The position numbers and the translations under genes are program-made. Below are positions 13,330 to 26,393 of a DNA stretch of 64,000 bases, one piece after another (positions within the stretch are counted from its first letter, which is position 1; the number at the start of each line of letters is the position of its first letter). The notes under the pieces are model-generated. The model was not told the origin of the DNA and did not search any database. It saw only the letters and a list, made by a program, of their open reading frames with translations. Source of the stretch: Baylisascaris procyonis. Lineage: Eukaryota > Nematoda > Chromadorea > Rhabditida > Ascarididae. The DNA lies in the NCBI GenBank assembly GCA_037389465.1, contig JAZARR010000170.1:62001-126000 (forward strand). The letters are read 5' to 3'.

Positions 13330-16300
13330 TTAACATGGGCGCCGATCGGGTGCACGCGGACGCGGTGCGCATTTAATGATATTGTCAACGCGAAGGATCT
13401 GAAAAACACAATCAGACATCAAAGGGTCCAAATTCTTTCCTTTCTATTCCAGACTGACAGCATTTCGACGACCGACCTTAGATAGCCCAATTTCCGATAC
13501 TATTTTATGCATAAAACATTAGGTTAAAGGCACCCTTTGAAAGCTTAAAAAGTGCAACTTTTCTACTGCAGCAAAGAATTTAATTAGCAAGCGTATTTCG
13601 CCTAACACTTGTGAACAATGGACATACACTACCTTTGTATCAGCGTTACTTACTACTACACCTAGCACATATCACTGCACCTCCAACTGCCATAAAAATA
13701 CTAATAACGGTGCTATTCATTGCTACCACCACTGGAACTGGTAATGTCAATAATGAGAAGCACTAAAAAATTTCACATTCGAAGTATTAGGATGGCAAAA
13801 TCACTAAGAAGCACAGCTTCTGCTACTACAACTTCTACAATTTCTAGCAATAATTAATATTATTTGCATATTAAACGCAGAACGAATGTAGTGGATACCA
13901 GTACCTCTATCACTTATTGTCGCTGCTAAAAAATTACTACCATTTACCACAACTTTTAATACCAGTTAGTAGTACTAATTACTACTACAAATGATACTGC
14001 TACATTCTTCCTAGAAAGGGTTGGATCACACCCAATAAATTCTGTGACTCTAACTTCAGTGGTACTGGACGTGTAGATATAGATATATGCATAACACAGA
14101 TAGGACACTCTATTGTGCAAAGTGCATAATGACCATATCAATCTTGGAGGTCAATCGCTAGTCACCGCTAACGACAATATATGCCGGTGTATGATCGATT
14201 AAACGATACCCTTTTACTTCAGAATGTTGAAGGTATCCGCACTTATTTAAGGATTAACATTCCTATTACATCTCATCATGAAAAGCCTCATGAAACAAAC
14301 GACAAAGCTCACTTAGTGGTGCATAAGTAACGGATCTTTATGGAGCTGGAATGAATTTTAATAGGAGCGTCACTATTCTCATTACTAATTAGTATAAGTG
14401 GTGCCTTAAACGCAAGAATCAAAGCCACCATGAAGTGAGCCAATTTATATGGGTAATCACTCATGCCATGCAATGCAGTTTATCCAGTCCACCGTTATCA
14501 GGAGTCATATATATACAGCCAATGCTCCACTAATGAAATGTACTAACTTCCATTTTTTATCGGCTTATGATAACAAAGAAAGGAAGTCTTACTAAAAACC
14601 AAAGCAAGGGAAGCCCACTCCTCGCCCGGCAACACCACGTAAATTGCAATAAACACCCACAACAGCAAATTATCAAGTGCTACAGATATGAAGTGCAACA
14701 GGAAATAGTACAGATACTTTTTATACTTGCTTCTCCTAATGAAAAATATCCAAACCGTTTTGGAGATACCAACCTCTCAATACTCCAAAAATCGTTTAAC
14801 TTATAGCCCCATGGGGTGCAAATGGATAATTCATATGGGGGTTGTCAGAATGCGCTCACAAAAATAATCTATTTATCTACACCCTCTCTCCCCACCCTTC
14901 CAACAAAACTAGCCATAGAAGGATATTGCACCAATAAACTCATTTCAAATATCGGATATATAATGAACGGATTGTAACAACCTGAGAATGCTCCTACTGA
15001 CAGAAACGTCAATAATCATTGTTTATTCAGTTACATCGACATATGCAACATGGACACAATCACCTTAGAACATACATTCGAACGTGTGAATAATATATGA
15101 CACGCAATTGCTAGACAACACTCTGCAGGATAAAGCATCCCAATTGCATCTCGAGTGCAAAAAATGGGATTTATGATTTCGCCAGAGCACTTGCAGGAAA
15201 CCTGTTCCTCATACATCAAAGGAGATAAAATAGCTAACCTGCTCGGCAGCTTCAGCCGCACTTAACAACATACATAGCTTCACACTGAACGACTCGATTA
15301 TACCAAGCTTCACTACGTTTGCCACTTCGCCCCTCTCAACATCTGCAAATAAATAATGCTTCACGATTCGAAGCACATACAAGCATATAACGAGAAATAG
15401 TTGAAGTTAATAACCAGATGCCATAGAAATAATGAAGCAGCAAAGTTATATAAATGACATTTGGCCATTCAAAATGCATTAAATTGTTCTGAGTGCATAA
15501 CTCTCAACAAACCGCACCACTATTTGGAGAAATGGGCGAGTTCAAATCTATTCTTATTGCATAAGGGAACAAAATTAATATCGATGGTCAGACGGAAAAA
15601 GTCGAGTTATGTTTATTTCAGTGTCTATAAATAAAAAGTCACACCAATTCCCATTTCATGATGCCCATTCGCGTGTTCTGATCGCAGTTGCGACACGAGT
15701 TCGGCACTATCCAACCCGGCATTGTCGCAGATGATGGTTGGCAACTGGGCAAGTGCTCGTCCAAATGCTTCCACTGCTATCGCCTCTTTACCTGCCACCT
15801 AAAACTTCTTCATCTGGACCGAAAGCAGCATGGAATATAACTCCTCATCGCCTTTCCAGTATACGCCATTGCCATCATACTGCCACCTCTTTTCTAGTTC
15901 ACAGATGTCCTTAGACATAGTTACAATAAAATGAAAAGGACCATAACACTGTTTACAGCAAAATAAAGACGAAGTCGATTCCACAGCATTCGGATAACTA
16001 CTTACCATTCTTCTCCACTAAACTATCCTAAAGGAACTTCAGGCATGCAAAAATTATCCATACAACTACAACATGACATCTCTTCTGTGCCGTCTATAAA
16101 CACCAGAGCATCCAAACATGCAAATAACGTTCCCCATCAAATTTCTGCGTAGACGGAGAACAAAACGAACAATGATCAAAGGGTAACTGATGGGCACACG
16201 CGTACGCCAAGCCCAAAACAAATGAAAATTAGTCCCCATCCGGATCAGATGAACAACTTTTAAAAACAACGAAACCTTCCCGATTACAGTGATAACAAAA

Positions 16301-19300
16301 AATTTTTCAAAATTCGCAACGGAGTTTGTAACATAAATTTCGAACAATAAAACGAAGCGCTGCGCTCGAAAAGCGGCGCGATATGTGTTTCTTTTAATTC
16401 CCTACTCAACCAATCACTACAGTAAGTCACCAACAATGAATATGCGAAACAATACTTCCATATTTAGTTCCCATATATAAAAAGTTCGTTTTCCTGTGAC
16501 TAAAAAATAAAAAAACTAAAATCCATGCTATTTTCCCTCACTTAAAACTATAACCTCTTGCGAAGTTTCTGCATCAACGTAACTATAGATGAGGGGTCAC
16601 CGAAATGGAAATTATCCGCAGACAAACAACGGAGGGACTAACACAAACACAAGTAGATACAGGCGCAGCATCAATGCCGCCATAACACACACCTGCAAGC
16701 GATGTCTGCAAAACAGCATAAGAATCAAAAAATCCTAACAATAGCAATGCTAAGAAAATGGCGTATTTTAACATATCGGAGCCATTTTATCACATTCACC
16801 CTAACCGAAATCTCCACATAGTACGTCTACAAAGCAGACATGCTTTCTAGGGAAGATGCTATACTTTGCAACACTGTCAAATCCCAAACAAATCGCTCGA
16901 GATTCACACCATCAACACGGCGCTAGCAAAAATTACATGACTAATGCTTCCCTCACTTGATACTCGCACCATCCAATAACACTTCACATAATAACAGCAT
17001 CCTAATTACTGCAGATATTTTCAAAAACAGCATCAATTCAAGATGGAATGCCGTTTCACATTTCGAAATTTAACTAAGAGAACCAAGTGGGAACAGAGAT
17101 ATAACAGCGAAGGCAATCACTGGAAAGCAGTCAGTCCTGCCAATTAGTCCCTTAATGCCCTGTTTACTCGACTTACCTTCTGACTGGCGATCATCACCGC
17201 AGAACTCATAAGGACCTCTGAGGCTCCGGCTCCAGCCACTGTGCGCGCTTCTTTAACATGAGTAACGAGAACACAGAGTGCATCATGCAGTGACCGTTCT
17301 GCCTCGTCCAGAATCTGTTGCGTCGCTCCGCGGAGCACAATCGAACATGCCTCACCTTCAATTAAGTGCTCTTAGTACTACTCAAATTCTATTTCCTGCG
17401 AGGCATTTTACGGCAAAAAACGCCGTTTTGGACAGATATTTCCATAAAAACGGAGATAAAGAGACAGAAATTGGAAGGGTAAAGCAGACTAACTACAAAT
17501 CGAAATGCTGCATTTCTAAACGATTCTGAGTTGTTTAATCTTCATACCTCCTAAGTCATTTCACCGATTACCTCCGCCATTAAACGTTTATCGTTTCGCA
17601 GAGCTCTTATGTTTCTGCGAAACACATCAACAGGAAAATGAATATTTAAATGCCCTTAAAGAGATATTCCAAACGAAATATATGAAACGAAAAACAAAGG
17701 GAAAAAAGGAACATAAGATTCTGAGAGGATGGCAAAGAACCTTAAAAGAAATAAGTAAAAAAAAAAAAAACGCCATAACAACAGGCACAATATGCGCCTT
17801 CGCATCTACCTCAACTGTTTAGCCAGTCCGCCAAGTTGCTAACAAATAATAAGAAATGCTGAACAATGCCTCCATATTTTGTTGAACACGACTGCTAGCA
17901 CAAATTCTCCACAAAAGATCGTTTTATTATAATACCACCTCTGTAAATTTAAAATCCCACAGGCGCAAAAAGGTTTGATGTTTTAGTACTTTCAAATAAT
18001 TAAAAACATGTTCGAGGTCTGCATAATGCCTTTATTCGAGTTCGGGCAATCTGAACTACAAGGCGTGCCATCGCAAATGGCATCAAAGCTATGAGATATC
18101 ATCATTCTAATGATTGGGCATTAGATAGTCTAATCTCATCTGCCACCAACAGTTTTCTTCTTGCTGGCAGCACGTACCGCAGTAGAAAACTACAAAAAAA
18201 AGAAGAAAGAAGAAAGCGCGACTGGCAATCAGCGATGAGTACAACAGACCTTTGGCAAAAAAATGTGACCGTTGATGGTACCAGCTAAACCAGTAATCGG
18301 CTTCACTCCGTAAACTACCCTTCAGATTCCACAAGATAAGCCGAGAAGAAGCTAACCGAGAGGTACGCCAGAAAAGCGCAGAAGGCGATCCTCACCCACC
18401 ATTACCTCCTCGATGAGATCACAAGACCCAAGTTTCACTTTGTCTGGAGCATCGAAGGTCGATACGATTTCTCCACCTCAAATGCTTTCAATTAGCAGAT
18501 AACCGATTTTCATAATGTCTCTAAATTATCAACGAACCGCACATAATTTCTATAAAAGATTTTTCGAAAATAGGGTGAACACGATAAGCTAATTGACAAA
18601 TGAATATTTAAGTTTACTCATACATAAGGGGGAAGAACTGCAATACTTAGAAAGAAAATTCAATGGGACCGCGCACCAGTGATGTAAAAGAAACCATCCA
18701 AAGACCACCTTAGCAATGGGAGGGGGATTGCAGAACAATTTGCCGAGTGACTCTGCACGCAACACATAGACTTTCTAATGGCAGCGATCTCTCAACAAAA
18801 CATTGTTCTCTGCCTAAATCAACCAAGCATCATACATTCGATTGTGCTCACGAGAACGAATACATAACTAAAGGAGCATATAAACGAAAAAATATAGTAC
18901 CAGCGTTCCAAAAACTATTGTCCTTACGACCGACATAGATGAATAAGAAAATGAACAACAATAAAACAGAGGAATGACTTATAAATTCGTAAATCAAGCA
19001 AGTACGAACCAAGCACGAGAGCAAGACGCTCGATTCCTTCGAAATCGGCATGTTCTATCGCCATAACACCGGCATCAGCAAACAACTGCTCCGGGTAATT
19101 GTAGATGAGTTGACGATTGATGAAAACGTTGATCTTATGCGCTATAATCTTCTCAACCTGGAATAATGAAAATCGCAATCAAAAAGACGCAAAGAATTGC
19201 ATCGATCGTAATCAAAACACATACAAGTACATCTACCACTTCCTTAGATTACAACTGAAGTTATGAAAATAGACAGTCGAATAAGGTTATAGGGACGACC

Positions 19301-22300
19301 GAAAGGCAGAACAATACAATGAAGAACTCCACAATACTCTAACTAGGTGTGGGATGTGCTAAACTATCCTTGTACAACCCGAAAATGGACAAACATTGCA
19401 AATCATAACGGTTGCTTTGAGCAAGATTAAATAACTGTCGTCACAGTTGCACTGATCGATACCATCCCTGATAACAGATGCAATCTTGGCACTATATCCA
19501 CAAAGACGCACTTGACCACAAGGGTAAATAATAAAGAGGACTAAAGGTATCGAGCATATGTGCAATTCTTTACAGAGCTCACTTCTTCATCAAAATTTTT
19601 ACAGAATCGCTTGCACTATTTCAATTTCCATACATATTACCTCTTCAGTACATGTGCTCGAGATGCAACTGGTTCATAACTCCGAATCAATGAAGGCCAA
19701 AAATGATTAAAGGAAATTGATAAATAAATGCCGACTTGATTTTAACTCGAGAACTCAGCAAGGAAGCTGATAATACGTGTTTGTCATCGACTACCTAATT
19801 TCGGTAAATGGTGCACTAATCAAAGTTACACACTTCTAACTAAAAAACTGACCTTTTCCCTCATTTTCTGTTTCTCGGCCACCTCCAATTCAGCTACCTT
19901 TGCCACCGATTCTACGCGAACACGAGAACCGAAAACTTTCACCTAAATAATTTACGGTACGGGAATAAAGAACAACCAAACCTGTGTTGATAAAAATCCA
20001 CTATCTTGTTTTCGCTGTGAATAGCTAACAAACGCGCATAGAGATATCGCGTAGCGCTGTAGAATTTCCTTCGTCGATTTTTCATCTCCTTTTCCGCGTT
20101 TCATACTGCTTTTCGTAATACTCAAAAGGCTTCACAATGCAGAGAGAAATAAAATATAAAAATTACATACAAAAGATTACAGATTACTTTCGTCAATGTG
20201 GTGTCTTGATGAAATTTTTTAACGTACGGAATATTCTCCAAGTAAAAAACGACGTGTTCGAAATATGGTACGAAGCTAGCCGAAACGATGCTTGAGTTAA
20301 GCATATCAACGAAGTTGGCGCGATACATGCTTCTACCAATTCTGTCGATCGGACTGAACGATTGCAAAGATATCGAAAGAAGAACTATGCAAACGCAAGC
20401 AAAACATTTTACTAATACATCGCGCATCTTCTTTCTAATCTGGGGCAAACTTATTTCGGAAACCGCTCGAACGATCAATCAGCAAAATATGACAAGGAAA
20501 TTTCGGTGTTTTCCCTACTCACTCCCCCTCCCCACGCCCTTTCGAGCGCCCGAACCTTCCTTCGCAGATAAATGGGACCGAAGCTAAAATTCCAAAAAAA
20601 TGATCACTAACCGAAGATTTCACCCACTTGATTTCATAAGCCCTATTTCAAAACTTCGGAACTGAAACGAATTAAAAAGAAAAATGAGACGCACACACAA
20701 AAATACGACATCACTGCAGTGACATTCTGAAGAAAGTCACTAAAAAGATAAACCTACAACCTCCGGAATTTTAACAGGAAATACGTGTAGTTCGCAAAAT
20801 TCAGGTAGATGCATCCGTTTGATTAACGACGAAGTTGACCTCATATTATAATTCATTAGCACACTCAACTAGACCTCACCTGACCAGTCACTCATCTACC
20901 TGACAAACCTTAATCTTTTTCTCAAAAAAGGCATCTTTCGGCATGTCTAAACAATGAATCGACCAGCATACCTTGTCAGTATCCATCGGAGTGTTGGCAA
21001 TAAGGATTTTCGCGCTTTCGACGCGCTTTGGCTGATACATTCCCGGCTTCTTTTCGAGCAAAAACCCTGAAATCCATCAACTGCAAAAAAAAAAAAAAAA
21101 ATCCTGCAGTCTATTAATACTTCCTGAAAAAACAGCAATTTCCGGTCAGAGTAGAGCCCAATCCATGAAAGAAATAGTAAGTTGAAATGTGCAACACAGC
21201 GTTCGCTTTACCGAAGCCCCTCTTATCCGTACAGAAAACAAAGTGGCATAATCGGATGTCACAGTCAACGCTTTCATCACAGTATGGAACAAGGTTAACT
21301 CTAAAAGAAACACTGAAATATGCTCAAACGCGCAAAAGCATGAAATACAAGGCCTTTGCTATTCCCTCCCTCAATTTGGAAGTCTTCGACAGAAATACAA
21401 AACCACTTTCAAATATTCACCATATCAATTAATAGAAAATATGACGACAAACAATTTGGTTGGAAAAGACCTTCATCTAAGCAACTTTCGTCCATCGCAC
21501 CACCAAGTTTCTTGATTATTTGTATAGCGTCCAAGTTATCCGATCCTTTAAGCCGTAAAACGGCTTTTACGGCCAGTTCGGCGAAGTGTTCCTTATGCTG
21601 CGAGAGAATCTTCGAACCAAGAGTTGTTCGCGCTATCTTTAGAAGATCCTCACGCATATTCGCACTGCAAAGTACTCAGATACGCACTTTCGCATAGCTA
21701 TGTGATTAGAAACTATAATCAGAAGGGACGCCCAGCTCTCCCCTACATCCCCGACACCACCATCACAATCCTTACTGTGGTATCCGATCGCTGCACTAGC
21801 AACCATATCATTTACATCACACAACCATAAATTTCACTCATAATGGTAATCATTAATTCAAAAAATGATGCAGTCAGAGTCCACCTGAAGAGGTCATCTA
21901 GATCGCCCAATGCCACTTATAATAATATGCTTATATCAACTCGTTAGTCGTAGGGTGTCAACACCGAACAACATGAACACATCATTTAGTAGTGAAGGAA
22001 CACTGCTATTCAAGAACGCTTAAAATGCTATTGCTTTCTAAAACTCAATGACGAGATTCAGTAAGGACAAGTGCTAAAATTGATAAAGAGACACACGCTG
22101 TCTCAATCCCTTCTAACAGGCCAATTGATTAAGCGACACTGCTAGTCTCCGCTGCGTAGCTGAAACCGACGCAAAAGATAAATGATTCGCCACCGACTAA
22201 GGAATGAAAGTTCGGGTCCCCCCGATACCGTTGCGGTTGCTGAAATCAGATGCCAAAATGTGAAACACTGCAGCGTTATATGTTGACAGCATGAAGCAAC

Positions 22301-25134
22301 TTTAGGGAAAAGATTCGATTTTTTATGCTTTGTCACCAATCATTTTTCGAATGCTTTTCAATGTGGAAGTTTTAGGTACTTAAGCACCCATAACTCCATT
22401 CAAAGTGAAAAATTCCACCTCAAGTTTCGTTGTTTCCTGATATCAACGTACAGCGTCGATGGCAGCACTTTAAATTCAGTTGTCCCCAAACTGAAAAGGA
22501 CATGCGAGCGCACACACAAACGTATGCCCACACAACCCCATTATACACTTCCCAAAGGAATTTTGCAAAGCATATATGCAGTAATGCTTTGAGTCTATCC
22601 ATGCTTTGCATATGCTTCCTCATGGGAATACGCATCGCACATTCGTGCTTATTCCGAATTACAAACGCTTTCGCATCTCGAACGGCTACTTTCATAAATG
22701 GCGCGACTTAACGCAGCAATCGAAATGCATCGTAGAACGATCCGAATTTCTATGAAACTACAAATGATGATGAAATATAATGAAAAGTGGTTTGATGTGA
22801 TCAAGTAAAGTGAAATATAATGTTGCTGAACAACGGCACAAAGGAACAAAAACCAAACCACGCTACTTCTCCGCTAGAAATTCGGGATGAAGTTAATTTC
22901 CCACTTTTTGAAATATTCAACTCAGAAGCACTGTGGTACATCACAAAAACCAACATAACACATACCCAGATGGCTTAGCAGATGCCCTCAGTGCTTCCTG
23001 GGCAATGTTCAATGCCTTCCTGTAACCGGCAATGATGACTTGTGGATGAATTTTCATAGCGACCATCTTCTCTGCTTCTCTTAGAAGTTCCGCAGCAAGC
23101 ACCGCCACTGACGTCGTACCGTCGCCCACTTCAGAATCTTGCGTCATTGAAATGTCTAAATCAGCCTCAATTATTTGTTTTTTAAACAAGCTCATTTGAA
23201 GTTTTTTAAACATTTATAGACTTTATATTTAAACATTCGATATATTTGCTTTTTGCTAGACTTCACCAGATTTCAAAATCTTAAATTTATAGACTTTAAA
23301 CAAGACAGCAATAGGCGAATCACTCATTTGAAGTCTGAAGCAATTTAACTAGACTTCCTACACTTTGCAAACCTTGCCCTCCTGTTCCGAATCTGTGCGC
23401 CAGCACATATGAAGTTCTGCTTCCCTTGGGGAAGGGAGGGGAGGAGGCGGTACTAGCATGCTTTCAAACTTTTGATAGAAAAAAGAAAATATCATCAACT
23501 TCAGCAACGTGCGCCTACCAACGAGAACTTTAGCTGCCGGATTGTCGACGCCAACGGATTTGAGAATAGTCGCCCCATCGTTGGTCACTTGTACACTTTG
23601 CCGATCGCCCTCCCCGCTCAGCAGAATCTTGTCCTGAAAAGCACTCATATGGAAACAGTGGGCAATATGAACAAACGAAAAGCTTTTTTCACAAATTTAA
23701 AAATTGCCCGAGCTTTCACTCTGACGTTCTTTCAAGTGCTAGCGTACGAGCACGACACTATTCTCTAAAATTGAAAGATCGCCGCCGAACTGGCAGAGAT
23801 ATGCTCTGAAGCATTCTAACCACAGGAATCCAACTCCGTTCCCCATAAAGATGTCACCTCAGCACATACTAAGACGATTTTCCCAAAATTGCGGTGTCGT
23901 GTCTGCGTTGACCTGTTCTTCATACCAGCCGAATTTGCACTTAACAGTTGGCACGTTGAAGAACCAATCCCATATAAGACACGGTAGATGAGTTATTCTG
24001 AAGACAAAAACGGTATGTGTATTTTATTATTAACTGGCAGTATGTGAAAGCTTCAGCCCGAGATAGTGTGCAGATGCGGACACGTGTCAACTGTTCTGGT
24101 CCCCTTTGGGTTTGCCTAAACTAGCGCAAACATTTACATTCACCACTTCACTGGATTTCGAGCAGATCGTTTATTAAGAGGGGATGGAGGGAGGGAGTTA
24201 TATTCCACTACGCCTGCAGCTGGCACGATCACGATTTTCTATCTCACTCCTTCCATCAACGAGCTTCACTAGCTGTCACCAAAAGGATTTGAACCAGGGC
24301 GTGTAAACTTCCGCTGACCCGATTGGTCGCATAAATCTCCGACAAAAGATTCGCTTTTCTGTGAACTGATTGCTACAAAATGAAAAAAAAAAAAATCGAC
24401 CAGCATAACTGCATGACACATTTTTTCACATTTAAATGATGTTGATTAACCAACATCAAATAAAATATCAAAAACAATACACGCTATATCGTACATTTCA
24501 CACACTAAATTCCATAAATCTAGATCCAGTGCTTCCTGAGCCCAAATTATGGGACAGACAGAAAAGACAGATAGAGAAACGCACACGCATGCAAATAGGC
24601 TCCTTTTTAATACGATTTTGCAAAGCTTTTCTGCAAAAGTGCATAAAAATGCTGAAGGCAGTGGTCGCAGATGTGCCTTTTTGAAATTTGCCTTCGCTAA
24701 AATGCTCTTTCATAGATTTGTTTGAGCTACCCGACCGATAAAAAATGCGGTGTCAATTCTTAGTATGTTATTTGGTGACAGACCTAATAAAATAAACGAC
24801 GGTTGACTTTAAATGTATGATGGTCAGAATCCACAAGAAGTGCAGTTCAAATGTTTCAACCGTTCGCTTAGATTATCCCCAGAACAAGGAGTCGACTCCA
24901 AGATGGTTCTCTTCTGAGTTTGGTTCCGAAACGCTAAAAAACCAATAGTGGATATGTTAGCTATGAGCACGTTATGAACGAAGCGGATTGCCATGAAGTG
25001 CTTACCATTCCCTTCGGTCCAAGCGTCGACTTGACCAGATCACCGATCGCAATTGCACCGACGAACGTCGAAAGACGAGCACTTTCGTCGCGTTCCTCTT
25101 GTGCATTCTCCTTCAGAATCTGAACTGGTAGCAT
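13330..25134 (-). CDS. cct-2: T-complex protein 1 subunit beta (CCT-beta), 12 exons
   Basis: This is one of the eight subunits of the cytosolic chaperonin CCT/TRiC, which folds actin, tubulin and other proteins using ATP. Exons on the minus strand are 25006-25134, 23519-23633, 22966-23155, 21471-21664, 20972-21066, 19853-19942, 19010-19157, 18357-18476, 17177-17355, 15645-15798, 15239-15342 and 13330-13398. All junctions keep phase and give 528 residues, the usual length of the family. Landmarks are [11 protein letters not shown] at 33-43, the nucleotide loop EVGDGTTS at 90-97 (Asp93), the apical domain with [22 protein letters not shown] at 367-374, SLHDAL with the conserved catalytic-type Asp385, and GAGASE at 402-407. 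The start ATG opens the methionine-led N-terminus [12 protein letters not shown], which I recall from Caenorhabditis CCT-2. Exons 8 and 9 use GAG and AAG acceptors in place of CAG. A possible trans-splice acceptor lies 37 bases upstream of the ATG. Confidence 0.95.
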
Positions 25135-25174
25135 CGCAGCAATAGGCAGTTATCACCTCAGTGTGCTCCAACTG
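25135..25174 (-). promoter_or_regulatory. Candidate spliced-leader acceptor of cct-2
   Basis: On the minus strand GCTTACAG ends at 25172 and leaves a 37-base leader before the cct-2 start codon at 25134. Short 5' leaders after an AG acceptor are typical of trans-spliced nematode messages. No promoter motif is visible further upstream. The call rests on position and motif only. Confidence 0.4.
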
Positions 25175-26354
25175 TAAGCATCAACGGTAACCTTCCCAAC
25201 AAATTACGATAGCTAACGATTATAACGAAGCACATGCATACTTGTGGCGTTAATAAAGGAGACGCACAGCTAAACGATTGCCGCTGAATTATCGCCTCAA
25301 GGTAGATTCCATTCCCTAATGTCGCTGTATCCCTCATTACAATCATTCGCCATCTTATATAACATCCATTGCTTTGTGGTAAGACTGCATGGTACCTGCT
25401 GAATGTTTCAAGGATACGCGACATAAAACTCAAAGATGAGGTACGTCAAGCAGATGATACGACTTTAATTTAGTTACTATTTTGATAATACGACGCATAA
25501 AACAAAAAAGGGGAATGTATAGTTAAAGGTAATTGATACGACACATATGTCAATTTAAGCATAAGAGGATGAGGTAACATACACACGTCAACAAGCCGAA
25601 AAGGAGCAGGGTAGGTAGCGAGTGTAAAGACGAACGAGCAAGAGAAAGGGGAACGAGGAAATGCCGATCGTGCAAGAAGCTGGCGGATAGCTACTAATGC
25701 AAGATTTCTATCAGCACTATAATCCGAAGACCGTCGAAAATTGAACGTTTGAGAAAGAAATCAGAGCCTCCCTCCTTTCTCCCGGAAAATGAGTACATTG
25801 TGATGTTCCCGGAGGAAGCTCGGTGCCTGTGGGTAGTAATCAATGGAACCATGGGCTTATTTGGCAAACTTTAGTCTCCCAGAAGGTTCCCCTACCAGGA
25901 TATAAATGGGAATCTAAGGCATCTATGCAAAGCATTCGTGACAGATTAATCTTCACCCTCATAGTGTTGTGTACTGGTAGCCCCCGAACTCAGTAGTGCA
26001 GAAAGCGGTGCGCAGTATTGAACGCATAAGACTTAAGTTAATAAAAATTTCTTAAATTTGAAATATTTTGGGAACCACAATTTTGGAATGTTTTCACAAT
26101 TACACACTCAGCAAATCAGGTTGCCACAAATCCTCGCAAGCGAATTTGCTCTGCACGAACACAGCTTCGACTCATCTATTTTGCCTTTAGCGATTACAAA
26201 GTTATCGTCACATAAATGGCATGTTAAACGCGGTGGCGGATCTATTTATCTCATAGCGGACTGCTCGCAACACCGGTGAAATACATAGAAAGCGAGCCGT
26301 TTTCTAACCCCTGTAGTTAGCCTAGCTGGCTCCACAAATGAACTCTTTAATGAA

Positions 26355-26393
26355 AAAAAACTTGAATGGGAAATCATCCCACTCAAGTTTTTT
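26355..26393. repeat. 17-bp near-perfect hairpin
   Basis: Arms 26355-26371 and 26377-26393 pair with one mismatch around a five-base loop. The stem reads AAAAAACTTGA, one variable base, then TGGGA. It sits about 1.2 kb upstream of cct-2. It looks like a bacterial intrinsic terminator, but in a nematode genome it is more simply a small inverted repeat. Confidence 0.7.

Noticed and set aside
24264..24340. Possible minus-strand tRNA, from a GGTTCAAATCC box
   Set aside because: The bases flanking the T-loop do not form a five-pair stem, and no acceptor stem or anticodon arm fits.
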